This document shows positions 1 through 6,458 of a stretch of DNA of 7,151 nucleotides, piece by piece (position 1 is the stretch's first letter; each line of letters begins with the position of its first letter). The stretch spans positions 1-7,151 of the forward strand of contig JALREG010000327.1 of NCBI GenBank assembly GCA_023253905.1. The letters are read 5' to 3'. Origin of the DNA: Burkholderiaceae bacterium. GTDB taxonomy: Bacteria; Pseudomonadota; Gammaproteobacteria; Burkholderiales; Burkholderiaceae. The notes below the pieces were generated by a model that was not told the DNA's origin, did not search any database, and saw only the letters and a program-made list of their open reading frames with translations. Position numbers and translations under genes: made by a program.

Positions 1-195
1 GACACCATCACCATGCAGAACATCTTCGAGTTTCGGCAGACCGGCGTCGATACCGAGGGGAGGGTGCGGGGGGCATTTCACTCAACCGGGGTCCGCCCGC
101 GGTTCGCCGATCGCCTGGCCGCGCGTTCGATCGGGCTGCCGGCGGGCTGCTTCGACCCGCGCTGCAACTGGCCCGCGCAGCCCGCCGTCAAATGA
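1..195 (+). CDS. cpaF: CpaF/TadA-type Tad pilus secretion ATPase, C-terminal end only
   Basis: These are the last 64 codons of a gene that begins left of the window. The frame is open from base 1 (D-T-I-T-M-Q-N-I-F) to TGA at 193-195. The blocks MQNIFEFRQTGVD, GRVRGAFHSTGVRPRF and LPAGCFDP match the conserved C-terminus of CpaF/TadA ATPases of the type II/IV secretion ATPase superfamily. In that family the C-terminal part follows the ATPase core and is recognisable by 'TGxRPRF'. The protein powers assembly of Tad/Flp pili at the cytoplasmic face of the inner membrane. The Walker A and B motifs lie outside the window, so catalytic competence cannot be judged. The stop overlaps the tadB start (ATGA), which supports one operon and the Tad assignment. 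The ATG at 13 is an internal methionine, not a separate gene start. Confidence 0.88.
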   Translation, partial: DTITMQNIFEFRQTGVDTEGRVRGAFHSTGVRPRFADRLAARSIGLPAGCFDPRCNWPAQPAVK

Positions 196-1181
196 GTACC
201 CCGTCGGTGGGCGCCTGGCTGCCCTGGCTGTTGCTCGTCTTCATCGCGGTGAGTCTGCTCCTGCACGGTGCCTGGCTGATCTGGGACGGTACGCTGCGGC
301 AGCGGCGACGGATGTCGTTACGCTGGGCGCGGTTTCATCAGCCATCGACCGCTCAGGGGCGGTCCGGGTCTGCATATGTCGGCGAACCACCCGACTCCCG
401 CCCCGCAGGTACGGGCGCCGGCATCAGCGGACGTCATCTTGTTCGCTGGCTGGATCAGCGGTTCCGTGATGCACAGTTGAAATGGCGCACCCCGCAAGTG
501 CTCCTCGCGTGGTGCTTGATCGGACTGCCGGTGGCCGGAGCGGGACTGCTCCTGGGCGTACCAGGGGTTCTGATGCTAACGGCGCTCTTTCTCACGCTCA
601 CCATCCCCTGGCTTTATGCAACTCGCGTGATCCGACGCCGCGGGGTACAGATCCAGAACCAGCTTGCCGATGCGGTTGATCTGGTGGCCCGCGCGCTACG
701 CGCCGGCCATGCGCTCGCCTCGTCGCTTCGGATGGTTGCCGATCAGGCGCCTGCGCCAATCTCTGTGGAATTCGCCACCGTGTGTGATCAGATCGGCTTC
801 GGCGTTCCCGCTGACCAGGCACTTCGCGAGATGGCGGCGCGAAGTCGCTCCGATGATCTGCGCTATGTCGTGATCGCGGTTCTGCTGCAGCGAGAAACCG
901 GAGGGAACCTGGCCGAGCTGCTCGACAACATCGCCGGGCTGGTTCGGCAGCGTCAGCAGCTCCGGCATAGCGTGCGTGCGCTGTCCGCGGAGGGTCGGTT
1001 GTCAGCGTGGATTCTCGGCATCCTGCCGTTTGCGCTCGCCGGTGTGATTGCGGTGATCAACCCTGAGTTGTTGTCGCTGCTCTGGACTGACCCTGCCGGT
1101 CGCGCAATGGCTGGAGGCGCGCTTTTCATGATGATCCTGGGCATTCTGATCATGCGTCAGCTGGTCCAGGTTCGTGCCTGA
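192..1181 (+). CDS. tadB: TadB, Tad pilus inner-membrane platform protein
   Basis: A complete 329-residue protein of the usual TadB size. It has an N-terminal membrane segment (about residues 9-31), a basic, poorly conserved cytoplasmic linker (about 33-100), a hydrophobic pair (about 103-145), a cytoplasmic T2SSF (GspF-like) domain (about 155-270) and two C-terminal membrane segments (about 272-290 and 306-325). Typical motifs are QLADAVDLVARALRAGHAL from Q157 and ETGGNLAELLDNIA from E235. In the family, TadB and TadC form the inner-membrane platform that couples the CpaF ATPase to extension of Flp pilin filaments. The start ATG lies inside the cpaF stop (ATGA, 192-195). No clear Shine-Dalgarno sequence precedes it, so translation is probably coupled to cpaF. 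An 18 bp gap separates it from tadC. The product family is clear. The symbol follows Tad nomenclature. Confidence 0.93.
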   Translation: MSTPSVGAWLPWLLLVFIAVSLLLHGAWLIWDGTLRQRRRMSLRWARFHQPSTAQGRSGSAYVGEPPDSRPAGTGAGISGRHLVRWLDQRFRDAQLKWRTPQVLLAWCLIGLPVAGAGLLLGVPGVLMLTALFLTLTIPWLYATRVIRRRGVQIQNQLADAVDLVARALRAGHALASSLRMVADQAPAPISVEFATVCDQIGFGVPADQALREMAARSRSDDLRYVVIAVLLQRETGGNLAELLDNIAGLVRQRQQLRHSVRALSAEGRLSAWILGILPFALAGVIAVINPELLSLLWTDPAGRAMAGGALFMMILGILIMRQLVQVRA

Positions 1182-1186
1182 CATTC

Positions 1187-1192
1187 GGGAGA
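1187..1192 (+). promoter_or_regulatory. Ribosome binding site for tadC
   Basis: GGGAGA sits 7 bases before the ATG at 1200, in the short gap after the tadB stop (TGA 1179-1181). It is a good Shine-Dalgarno match and supports that ATG as the tadC start. It also shows that tadC can be initiated independently, unlike tadB. Confidence 0.7.
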
Positions 1193-1199
1193 CCCTCTT

Positions 1200-2165
1200 A
1201 TGAACCTGCCGATCTGGGCAATGGCCGCGCTTTTTGTCGGGACGGCAATGACGGTCTGGCTGCTTGTCTCGTCGTTGGAGCGGCGGTCGGATTTGAGGCG
1301 CCGGTTTCGGGCCCTGTCGCGTTCGCACCCGGTTACGGGCGAGGCTCACCCTGTCGTTCCGATTGATGCGCCCCGGTGGGTGGAGTCCGTGCAGCGTTAC
1401 GCCGAGCCGCTTGCCTCGCTGTCCATGCCGGAGCAGGACGAAGAAATTTCCGCCTTACGGCGCCGATTGCGCCATGCGGGCTGGCGGGCGCCGTCGGCGT
1501 TGCAGGCCTTTGTCGCCGCGCGTACGCTGCTCGCGGTGATGCTGCCGGCCCTGGCCTGGATCGGTATCCAGGCTGCACCCGGGGAGGGGCCGACCATTGC
1601 GATGCAGTCACTGGGCATGCTGGTTGCTGCCGCCATCGGCTACCTTGCCCCGGGCGTCTGGCTGACGATGCGGGTTGGTCGACGGCAACGCGATATCTTC
1701 GAGGCCTTTCCTGACGCACTGGACCTGATGCTCGTCTGCGTGGAAGCGGGCCTGGGACTCGACCTCGCGATTCAGCGCGTGGCGGCTGACATTCGTTTGC
1801 GCTCCCCGGCGCTTGCGCTCGAGCTGGAACTGGTCAGCGCGGACGTGCGCGCGGGCTCCACCCGCGAGCGGGCGCTGCAACGGCTCACCGAGCGGATCGG
1901 ACTCGACGAAGTCACCGGGTTCTCTGCCCTGCTGACCCAGGCGGATCGCTTTGGAACGAGTATCGGCGATGCATTGCGCGTGCAGGCCGACTCGCTTCGC
2001 AGCACCCGCCGTCTGCGGGCGCAGGAAGCGGCAGCCAAGGTACCGGTCAAACTGATGTTGCCGCTGGTGTTCTGTATTTTCCCAGCGATGTTCACCGTGC
2101 TGCTGGGTCCGGCTGCGATTCGTATCTGGCGGGTACTGGTTCCAGCGCTGCAGTCGGCGAGCTGA
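1200..2165 (+). CDS. tadC: TadC, Tad pilus inner-membrane platform protein
   Basis: A complete 321-residue protein, second of the two GspF-like platform proteins of the Tad pilus machine. It has an N-terminal membrane segment (about residues 4-24), a cytoplasmic region with the EEISALRRRLRHAGWR block that typically precedes the second membrane region in TadC, hydrophobic segments (about 105-160), a T2SSF domain (about 168-280) and a final membrane segment (about 285-310). Diagnostic motifs are DALDLMLVCVEAGLGLD from D172, TQADRFGTSIGDALRVQADS from T246 and KVPVKLMLPLVFCIFPAMF near the end. These are hallmarks of TadC rather than TadB. It is expected to work with TadB and CpaF in the inner membrane. 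The start is supported by GGGAGA at 1187-1192. In many Tad loci tadD (a TPR lipoprotein gene) follows, but here the next gene is tex, so the cluster ends here or its remaining parts are upstream or elsewhere. Confidence 0.93.
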   Translation: MNLPIWAMAALFVGTAMTVWLLVSSLERRSDLRRRFRALSRSHPVTGEAHPVVPIDAPRWVESVQRYAEPLASLSMPEQDEEISALRRRLRHAGWRAPSALQAFVAARTLLAVMLPALAWIGIQAAPGEGPTIAMQSLGMLVAAAIGYLAPGVWLTMRVGRRQRDIFEAFPDALDLMLVCVEAGLGLDLAIQRVAADIRLRSPALALELELVSADVRAGSTRERALQRLTERIGLDEVTGFSALLTQADRFGTSIGDALRVQADSLRSTRRLRAQEAAAKVPVKLMLPLVFCIFPAMFTVLLGPAAIRIWRVLVPALQSAS

Positions 2166-2179
2166 GCGCACAGGTTGCG

Positions 2180-2188
2180 TGGCACAAT
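2180..2188 (+). promoter_or_regulatory. Possible extended -10 promoter element for tex
   Basis: TGGCACAAT in the tadC-tex gap fits the extended -10 pattern (TG, one base, then a TATAAT-like hexamer, CACAAT at 2183-2188). No good -35 hexamer lies about 17 bases upstream, which an extended -10 can partly compensate for. It would give a leader of about 40 bases before the tex ATG. The site is short and could be chance. It would fit tex being transcribed separately from the Tad genes. Confidence 0.3.
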
Positions 2189-2234
2189 CGCGCCCGCTCC
2201 CCTCAACCGCTCGTTCACCGCCTCTTAATATCCG

Positions 2235-4652
2235 ATGTCGTCCACGCTCTCCGATGCGGCCCAGGCCCGCATTCTGCGAACTCTCTGCACCGAACTCGCG
2301 GCCAGGCCGGCCCAGGTCGAAGCGGCGACAGCCCTGCTTGATGAGGGCGCAACCGTTCCCTTCATTGCGCGTTATCGGAAGGAGGCCACAGGTGGCCTTG
2401 ATGACGGCCAGTTGCGCTTGCTGGAAGATCGTCTTGGCACCCTGCGGGAGCTTGAAGAGCGTCGGGCCACCGTCCTTGAAAGCATCGCCTCGCAGGGCCG
2501 CCTCAGCCCGGAGCTCGCGGCGCTGATTGATGCGGCCGAGACGCGAAGCCGGCTCGAAGACCTTTATCTGCCCTATCGGCCCAAGCGGCGAACCCGTGCC
2601 GACATCGCGCGCGAGTGCGGGCTGGAGCCACTCGCCGATCTGCTGCTCGCCGAGCCCGAGCGGGTGCCGGCCGAGGAGGCGCAACGCTTTATCCGCCCGC
2701 CGGATGCCGCGGGCGAGCACGGCGTGGCCGATATCAAAGCCGCGCTGGAAGGTGCGCGCGACATTCTGTCCGAGCGGTTCGCCGAGCGCCCCGAAGTGCT
2801 GGGCACGATGCAGGACTGGTTGTGGGAACGCGGCTGGCTGCATGCGAAGGTGTTTGAAGACAAACGCGTCGAAGGTGAAAATTTCCGAGATTACTTCGAG
2901 CACTCGGAGCCGATGGCCGCGATTCCCTCTCATCGGGCGCTGGCGCTGTTTCGAGGCCGTCAACAAGCCATTCTTTCGTTGCGCCTCGGCCTGGAACCGG
3001 CGCTTGAGACCGTGGTCCCGCATCCTGCGGTCGTGCGTCTCGGGGGCTTGACCGGGTTGGGTGCGGTGATTGGTGGCACCCGCGCGGCCGATGGCTGGCT
3101 TGCCGAGGTGCTGCGCTGGTGCTGGCGAGTCAAGCTCCTGCCGCATTTCGAGACCAGTCTGTTTGGCCGGGTTCGTGAGTCGGCGGAGGCTGAAGCCATC
3201 CGGGTGTTCGGGGCCAATCTCAAGGATCTGCTGCTCGCCGCGCCGGCCGGTGCGAGGTCGGTGATCGGTCTGGATCCGGGGCTTCGCACCGGCGTGAAAG
3301 TGGCCGTTGTTGACGCCACCGGTCAGGTGGTCGAAACCGCCACGATTTTTCCGCATGAACCGAGGCGCGATTGGGAAGGCTCGCTGGCCGTACTCGCAGC
3401 GCTTGCCGCCCGCCACCGCTGCGAGCTGATTGCGATCGGTAACGGGACGGCGTCGCGTGAGACCGACCGCCTGGCAATCGAACTGCTTCGGCGATGCCCC
3501 GAGCTCAAGCTTCGCAAAGTGATGGTGAGCGAGGCGGGCGCCTCGGTGTATTCAGCCAGCGAACTCGCTGCGCGCGAGATGCCCGATCTGGATGTCAGTC
3601 TCCGCGGGGCGGTCTCGATTGCCCGCCGGCTACAGGATCCTCTGGCTGAACTCGTGAAGATCGATCCCAAATCGATCGGTGTCGGGCAGTATCAGCATGA
3701 TGTGAACCAGCGGGCGCTTGCACGGGCGCTCGATGCGGTGGTTGAAGATTGCGTCAATTCGGTTGGTGTGGATCTCAACACGGCGTCGGCGCCGCTGTTG
3801 TCCAGAGTGTCAGGCCTCAGCGCCAATGTTGCGCAACGGATCGTGGATCAGCGTAATCTCAAAGGACCGTTTCCGAACCGCGAGACATTGAAAGAGGTGC
3901 CCTGGCTGGGTGAGCGCGCGTTTGAGCAGGCGGCGGGTTTTTTGCGCATTCGCGATGGCGACAATCCGCTGGATGCCTCGTCGGTGCACCCCGAGGCTTA
4001 CCCGGTGGTTGAGCGGATGCTCGCCAAGCTCGCGCGGTCGGCGCGCGATGTCATCGGGCGGCGCGAGTTGCTCCGGCAACTGGTGCCCTCCGACTTTACC
4101 GATGCGCGCTTTGGCGAGCCTACCGTACGCGACATCCTCGTTGAGCTTGAAAAGCCCGGCCGCGATCCGCGCGGCGAATTTACGACCGCCCATTTCAAAG
4201 AAGGGGTAGAGTCGATCGGCGACCTTAAACCCGGCATGCGGCTTCAGGGTGTGGTGACCAATGTGGCGAATTTCGGTGCATTCGTTGATATCGGCGTCCA
4301 CCAGGACGGACTGGTCCACGTGTCGCAGCTATCCGACCGTTTCGTACGCGACCCCCGCGAGGCGGTGAAGGCGGGGCAGGTGGTGAGCGTCACTGTGGTC
4401 GAGGTCGATGCCCCGCGAAAGCGCATCGCGCTATCGATGAAGAGCCGACCGGTGCTTGGCGCACGCGCCGCTGACGGTGCGGGCGCTGGCCCCCAGGGCG
4501 CCACACGCGGCGGGCCGCCCGCGGGAGGCGGTGGCCGTCCGGCGGGCTCTGGCGCAGGAGGCGCGCGCCCACCGGCGGGCGCTGCCAGGCGTGAACCTGT
4601 AACCGAGACCACCGCGCTTGCGGCGGCGCTTGCCCGCGCCATCCGGCGCTGA
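2235..4652 (+). CDS. tex: Tex, S1-domain RNA-binding transcription accessory protein
   Basis: A complete 805-residue Tex protein. E. coli Tex, as I recall it, has about 773 residues and closely parallel blocks. From the N-terminus: a helical Tex-N domain with [18 protein letters not shown] (T40-D57) and [15 protein letters not shown] (from L107); a YqgF/RNase H-like domain with [19 protein letters not shown] (from G345) and [11 protein letters not shown] (G402-R412); [11 protein letters not shown] (from S432), [19 protein letters not shown] (from D451) and [16 protein letters not shown] (K475-V490); tandem helix-hairpin-helix motifs (about 505-575) starting with [12 protein letters not shown]; and a C-terminal S1 domain (about 662-737) with [20 protein letters not shown]. 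Family members bind nucleic acid, mainly through S1, and affect transcription and toxin-gene expression; the exact role is poorly defined. Residues 738-805 form a Gly/Ala/Pro/Arg-rich tail ending in [12 protein letters not shown], like the short C-terminal helix of E. coli Tex. No clear Shine-Dalgarno sequence precedes the ATG, but the N-terminal alignment supports it. Confidence 0.96.
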   Translation: MSSTLSDAAQARILRTLCTELAARPAQVEAATALLDEGATVPFIARYRKEATGGLDDGQLRLLEDRLGTLRELEERRATVLESIASQGRLSPELAALIDAAETRSRLEDLYLPYRPKRRTRADIARECGLEPLADLLLAEPERVPAEEAQRFIRPPDAAGEHGVADIKAALEGARDILSERFAERPEVLGTMQDWLWERGWLHAKVFEDKRVEGENFRDYFEHSEPMAAIPSHRALALFRGRQQAILSLRLGLEPALETVVPHPAVVRLGGLTGLGAVIGGTRAADGWLAEVLRWCWRVKLLPHFETSLFGRVRESAEAEAIRVFGANLKDLLLAAPAGARSVIGLDPGLRTGVKVAVVDATGQVVETATIFPHEPRRDWEGSLAVLAALAARHRCELIAIGNGTASRETDRLAIELLRRCPELKLRKVMVSEAGASVYSASELAAREMPDLDVSLRGAVSIARRLQDPLAELVKIDPKSIGVGQYQHDVNQRALARALDAVVEDCVNSVGVDLNTASAPLLSRVSGLSANVAQRIVDQRNLKGPFPNRETLKEVPWLGERAFEQAAGFLRIRDGDNPLDASSVHPEAYPVVERMLAKLARSARDVIGRRELLRQLVPSDFTDARFGEPTVRDILVELEKPGRDPRGEFTTAHFKEGVESIGDLKPGMRLQGVVTNVANFGAFVDIGVHQDGLVHVSQLSDRFVRDPREAVKAGQVVSVTVVEVDAPRKRIALSMKSRPVLGARAADGAGAGPQGATRGGPPAGGGGRPAGSGAGGARPPAGAARREPVTETTALAAALARAIRR
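4479..4598 (+). repeat. Low-complexity GC-rich segment encoding the Tex tail
   Basis: This stretch within tex is almost all G and C. It encodes Gly/Ala/Pro/Arg-rich sequence (for example [18 protein letters not shown]) after the S1 domain. The octamer CGGCGGGC occurs three times, beginning at 4508, 4540 and 4573, spaced 32 and 33 bases apart. This looks like compositional simplicity or slippage-prone DNA rather than a true tandem repeat. The reading frame stays intact through it. Confidence 0.55.
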
Positions 4653-4678
4653 CCCTTGTCGCAGTCAATAGACGTATC

Positions 4679-4682
4679 GGAG
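4679..4682 (+). promoter_or_regulatory. Ribosome binding site for the amidohydrolase gene
   Basis: GGAG lies 7 bases before the ATG at 4690, in the 37 bp gap after the tex stop (TGA 4650-4652). It supports this start codon. No convincing promoter or terminator is visible in the gap, so cotranscription with tex is plausible. Confidence 0.65.
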
Positions 4683-4689
4683 ATCCACG

Positions 4690-6381
4690 ATGAATGATCT
4701 GCTGATTCGCGGCGCTTTGCTGGTTGACGGCAGTGGCGCTGATCCTCGCCATGCAGACGTGTCGCTTTCGGGTGGCCGGATTGCCGAGGTGGGTCCGCCC
4801 GGCAGCCTGGGTCGGGCGCGCGAGCACATCGATGCCGATGGTCTTGCGCTGATGCCGGGGATTATCGACAACCACACCCACTATGACGCGCAGGTCACCT
4901 GGGACCCCTGGTGTTCGCCCTCGCCCCAGCTGGGCGTGACCACTGCGGTGATTGGTAACTGCGGCTTTACCATCGCCCCCTGTCGGCCGGTCGACCGTGA
5001 GCGCATCATGCGTAACCTCACGCAGGTGGAAGGCATGTCGCTTGAGGTGCTGCGTCGGGGCATCGACTGGCAGTTTGAATCGGTTGCCGACTATCTGACG
5101 TTCATCGAGCGTCGCGGCACCGTACCGAATGTGGCAGCGTTCGTCGGTCACTCGTCGCTCCGAACCTTTGTGATGGGGGACGCGGCGTCCCAGCGAGCGG
5201 CGACGCACGCGGAAGTGGCGCAGATGCGCGCCCTTCTGGCTGAAGGATTGAAGGCAGGTGCGATCGGCTTTGCCACCTCCACGTCGCCCGCCCACAACGG
5301 CGAGGGCGGCATTCCGATGCCCTCGCGACTCGCCGACGACAGCGAGCTTCAGACCTTGGTGGGCGCGCTCCGTGATGCTCCCCGCTCGGTCTTCATGCTC
5401 ACCAAAGGCGGCCATACCCGCATCGATTTTCTGGAGACGCTCGCCGAGCAGAGCGGGCGCCCCGTGATTGTTGCGGCGCTGCTTCACAACAGTACTAATC
5501 CGGGCGCTGTGTTCGCCGATCTTGATGCCATCGAAGCGGCGCGCGGGCGTGGCCGCAAGATGGTGGGTGCGGTGTCGCCGTGTCCGCTCACCAATGACTT
5601 CACCCTGCGCTCGCCCTATCCGGTTGAGGGATTGGAGAGCTGGCGACCGCTCTTGCCGCTCAAGGGTGAGGCGTTCATCGCAGCCCTTCAGTCTACCGAG
5701 CGGCGTAACGCCATTCGCCTCGAGCTTTCCCGGCCCGCGGTGTTTCGGCTGTTCAACGGTGAATGGGACAAGGTGCAGGTGGTGGAGACGCGGCGTGCGA
5801 GCCACCGGCACCTGGAACACCGCAGCATCGCCGAACTCGCGCGCGAGGCGGGATGCGATCCGCTCGACTTCATGCTGGACCTGGCGATCGAGGAAAACCT
5901 CGATACGGTCTTTTCGGCCGTGCTGCTCAATTCGGACGAAGACGCCGTCGCGCGGATGCTCGCCCATCCGGCGAGTCTGGTGTCCCTGTCGGATGCGGGC
6001 GCGCACCTCACGTTTTTCAATGACGCGGGCTTCGGTCTTCATCTGCTGGGTCACTGGGTGCGCGAGCGCCAGGTGTTGAGCCTCGCCGGCGCGGTCAGAA
6101 AACTCACCGTCGAGCCGGCTGCGCTGTTCGGCCTGACCGACCGGGGTCTGATCCGGCCGGGTGCCTGGGCAGATCTGCTGCTCTTTGACCCCGCCACGGT
6201 TGGTCGCGGAAGTAAGACGCGCGTGAACGATCTGCCGGGTGGCGGCGCCCGGCTGCTTACGCCGCCCTTGGGTGTTCACGGCGTCTGGGTGAACGGCACG
6301 CGCGTGGTCGACACCCACGGCCGTCAAGTTGTCATCAGTCAGGCTGATCCTTGGCCTGGTCAACTGTTGCGTAGCTGCTAA
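4690..6381 (+). CDS. Amidohydrolase, N-acyl-D-amino-acid deacylase (D-aminoacylase)-like
   Basis: A complete 563-residue metal-dependent hydrolase of the amidohydrolase superfamily (amidohydrolase_3 / D-aminoacylase type), probably cytoplasmic since no signal peptide is seen. The N-terminal beta-sandwich part has LLIRGALLVDGSG and a GGRIAEVG turn. The barrel begins with PGIIDNHTHYDAQ, where H62 and H64 are the first metal-binding pair. Next come GNCGFTIAP with C91, corresponding to the metal-bridging Cys of Alcaligenes D-aminoacylase, GHSSLR with H154, and AGAIGFATSTSPAH. The SLSDAGAHLTFF block has D435, likely the catalytic Asp. The C-terminal RPGAWADLLLFDP and GVWVNGTRVVD return to the beta-sandwich. 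Classical members remove the N-acyl group from N-acyl-D-amino acids. The exact substrate here is unknown. The usual SHMR-type and ISHL-type His ligands are not obvious; the region reads LTKGGHT (from L237) and AALLHNST (from A262). It is close behind tex and may be cotranscribed with it. A hydantoinase-like or other amide substrate is possible. Confidence 0.85.
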   Translation: MNDLLIRGALLVDGSGADPRHADVSLSGGRIAEVGPPGSLGRAREHIDADGLALMPGIIDNHTHYDAQVTWDPWCSPSPQLGVTTAVIGNCGFTIAPCRPVDRERIMRNLTQVEGMSLEVLRRGIDWQFESVADYLTFIERRGTVPNVAAFVGHSSLRTFVMGDAASQRAATHAEVAQMRALLAEGLKAGAIGFATSTSPAHNGEGGIPMPSRLADDSELQTLVGALRDAPRSVFMLTKGGHTRIDFLETLAEQSGRPVIVAALLHNSTNPGAVFADLDAIEAARGRGRKMVGAVSPCPLTNDFTLRSPYPVEGLESWRPLLPLKGEAFIAALQSTERRNAIRLELSRPAVFRLFNGEWDKVQVVETRRASHRHLEHRSIAELAREAGCDPLDFMLDLAIEENLDTVFSAVLLNSDEDAVARMLAHPASLVSLSDAGAHLTFFNDAGFGLHLLGHWVRERQVLSLAGAVRKLTVEPAALFGLTDRGLIRPGAWADLLLFDPATVGRGSKTRVNDLPGGGARLLTPPLGVHGVWVNGTRVVDTHGRQVVISQADPWPGQLLRSC

Positions 6382-6458
6382 GCGGGTCTCGGTCCCCAGC
6401 GGTTTTGTGGTCTACTTGACCCTCTTCTTTCCTCCAACACTCTCACCTTGGCGACACG
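6382..6458 (+). other. Intergenic leader with C-rich, G-poor pyrimidine tract
   Basis: This 77 bp gap separates the amidohydrolase stop from the decarboxylase start. Bases 6411-6449 are rich in C and T with a single G, including an unbroken 16-base pyrimidine run at 6420-6435. A C-rich, G-poor transcript is the composition expected of Rho loading sites, so it could help end the upstream transcript, though it is shorter than typical sites. No strong stem-loop followed by a T-run and no clear Shine-Dalgarno sequence before the ATG at 6459 could be found. Any function is inference. Confidence 0.3.

Noticed and set aside
13..195. A stand-alone small gene starting at the ATG at 13
   Set aside because: The frame is open to base 1 and the residues before the Met (DTIT) fit the CpaF C-terminal region, so it is the end of a larger gene.
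1608..3416. Open frame of 602 codons on the - strand, opposite tadC and tex
   Set aside because: It lies antisense to two clearly conserved genes, spans their junction, and its translation is rich in Arg, Gly and His with no recognisable motif. Long antisense frames are common opposite GC-rich genes.
4510..4522. Short inverted repeat GCGGGC-C-GCCCGC inside tex
   Set aside because: The one-base loop and the extreme GC composition of this coding segment make chance the simplest explanation.
4390..6363. Open frame of 657 codons on the - strand, opposite the end of tex and the amidohydrolase
   Set aside because: Antisense to two real genes and their gap. The translation has an Arg/His/Gly-rich composition typical of a shadow frame and no domain I recognise. 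Its length alone is not evidence.
6374..6410. Possible intrinsic terminator after the amidohydrolase
   Set aside because: Only a 4 bp pairing (GCTG with CAGC) or 3 bp pairing (GGG with CCC) could be formed, followed by just four T residues. This is too weak to call.
6416..6444. TTGACC as a -35 box for the decarboxylase gene
   Set aside because: The hexamer is good, but the sequence 17 bases later is ACTCTC, not a plausible -10. Other spacings give nothing better.
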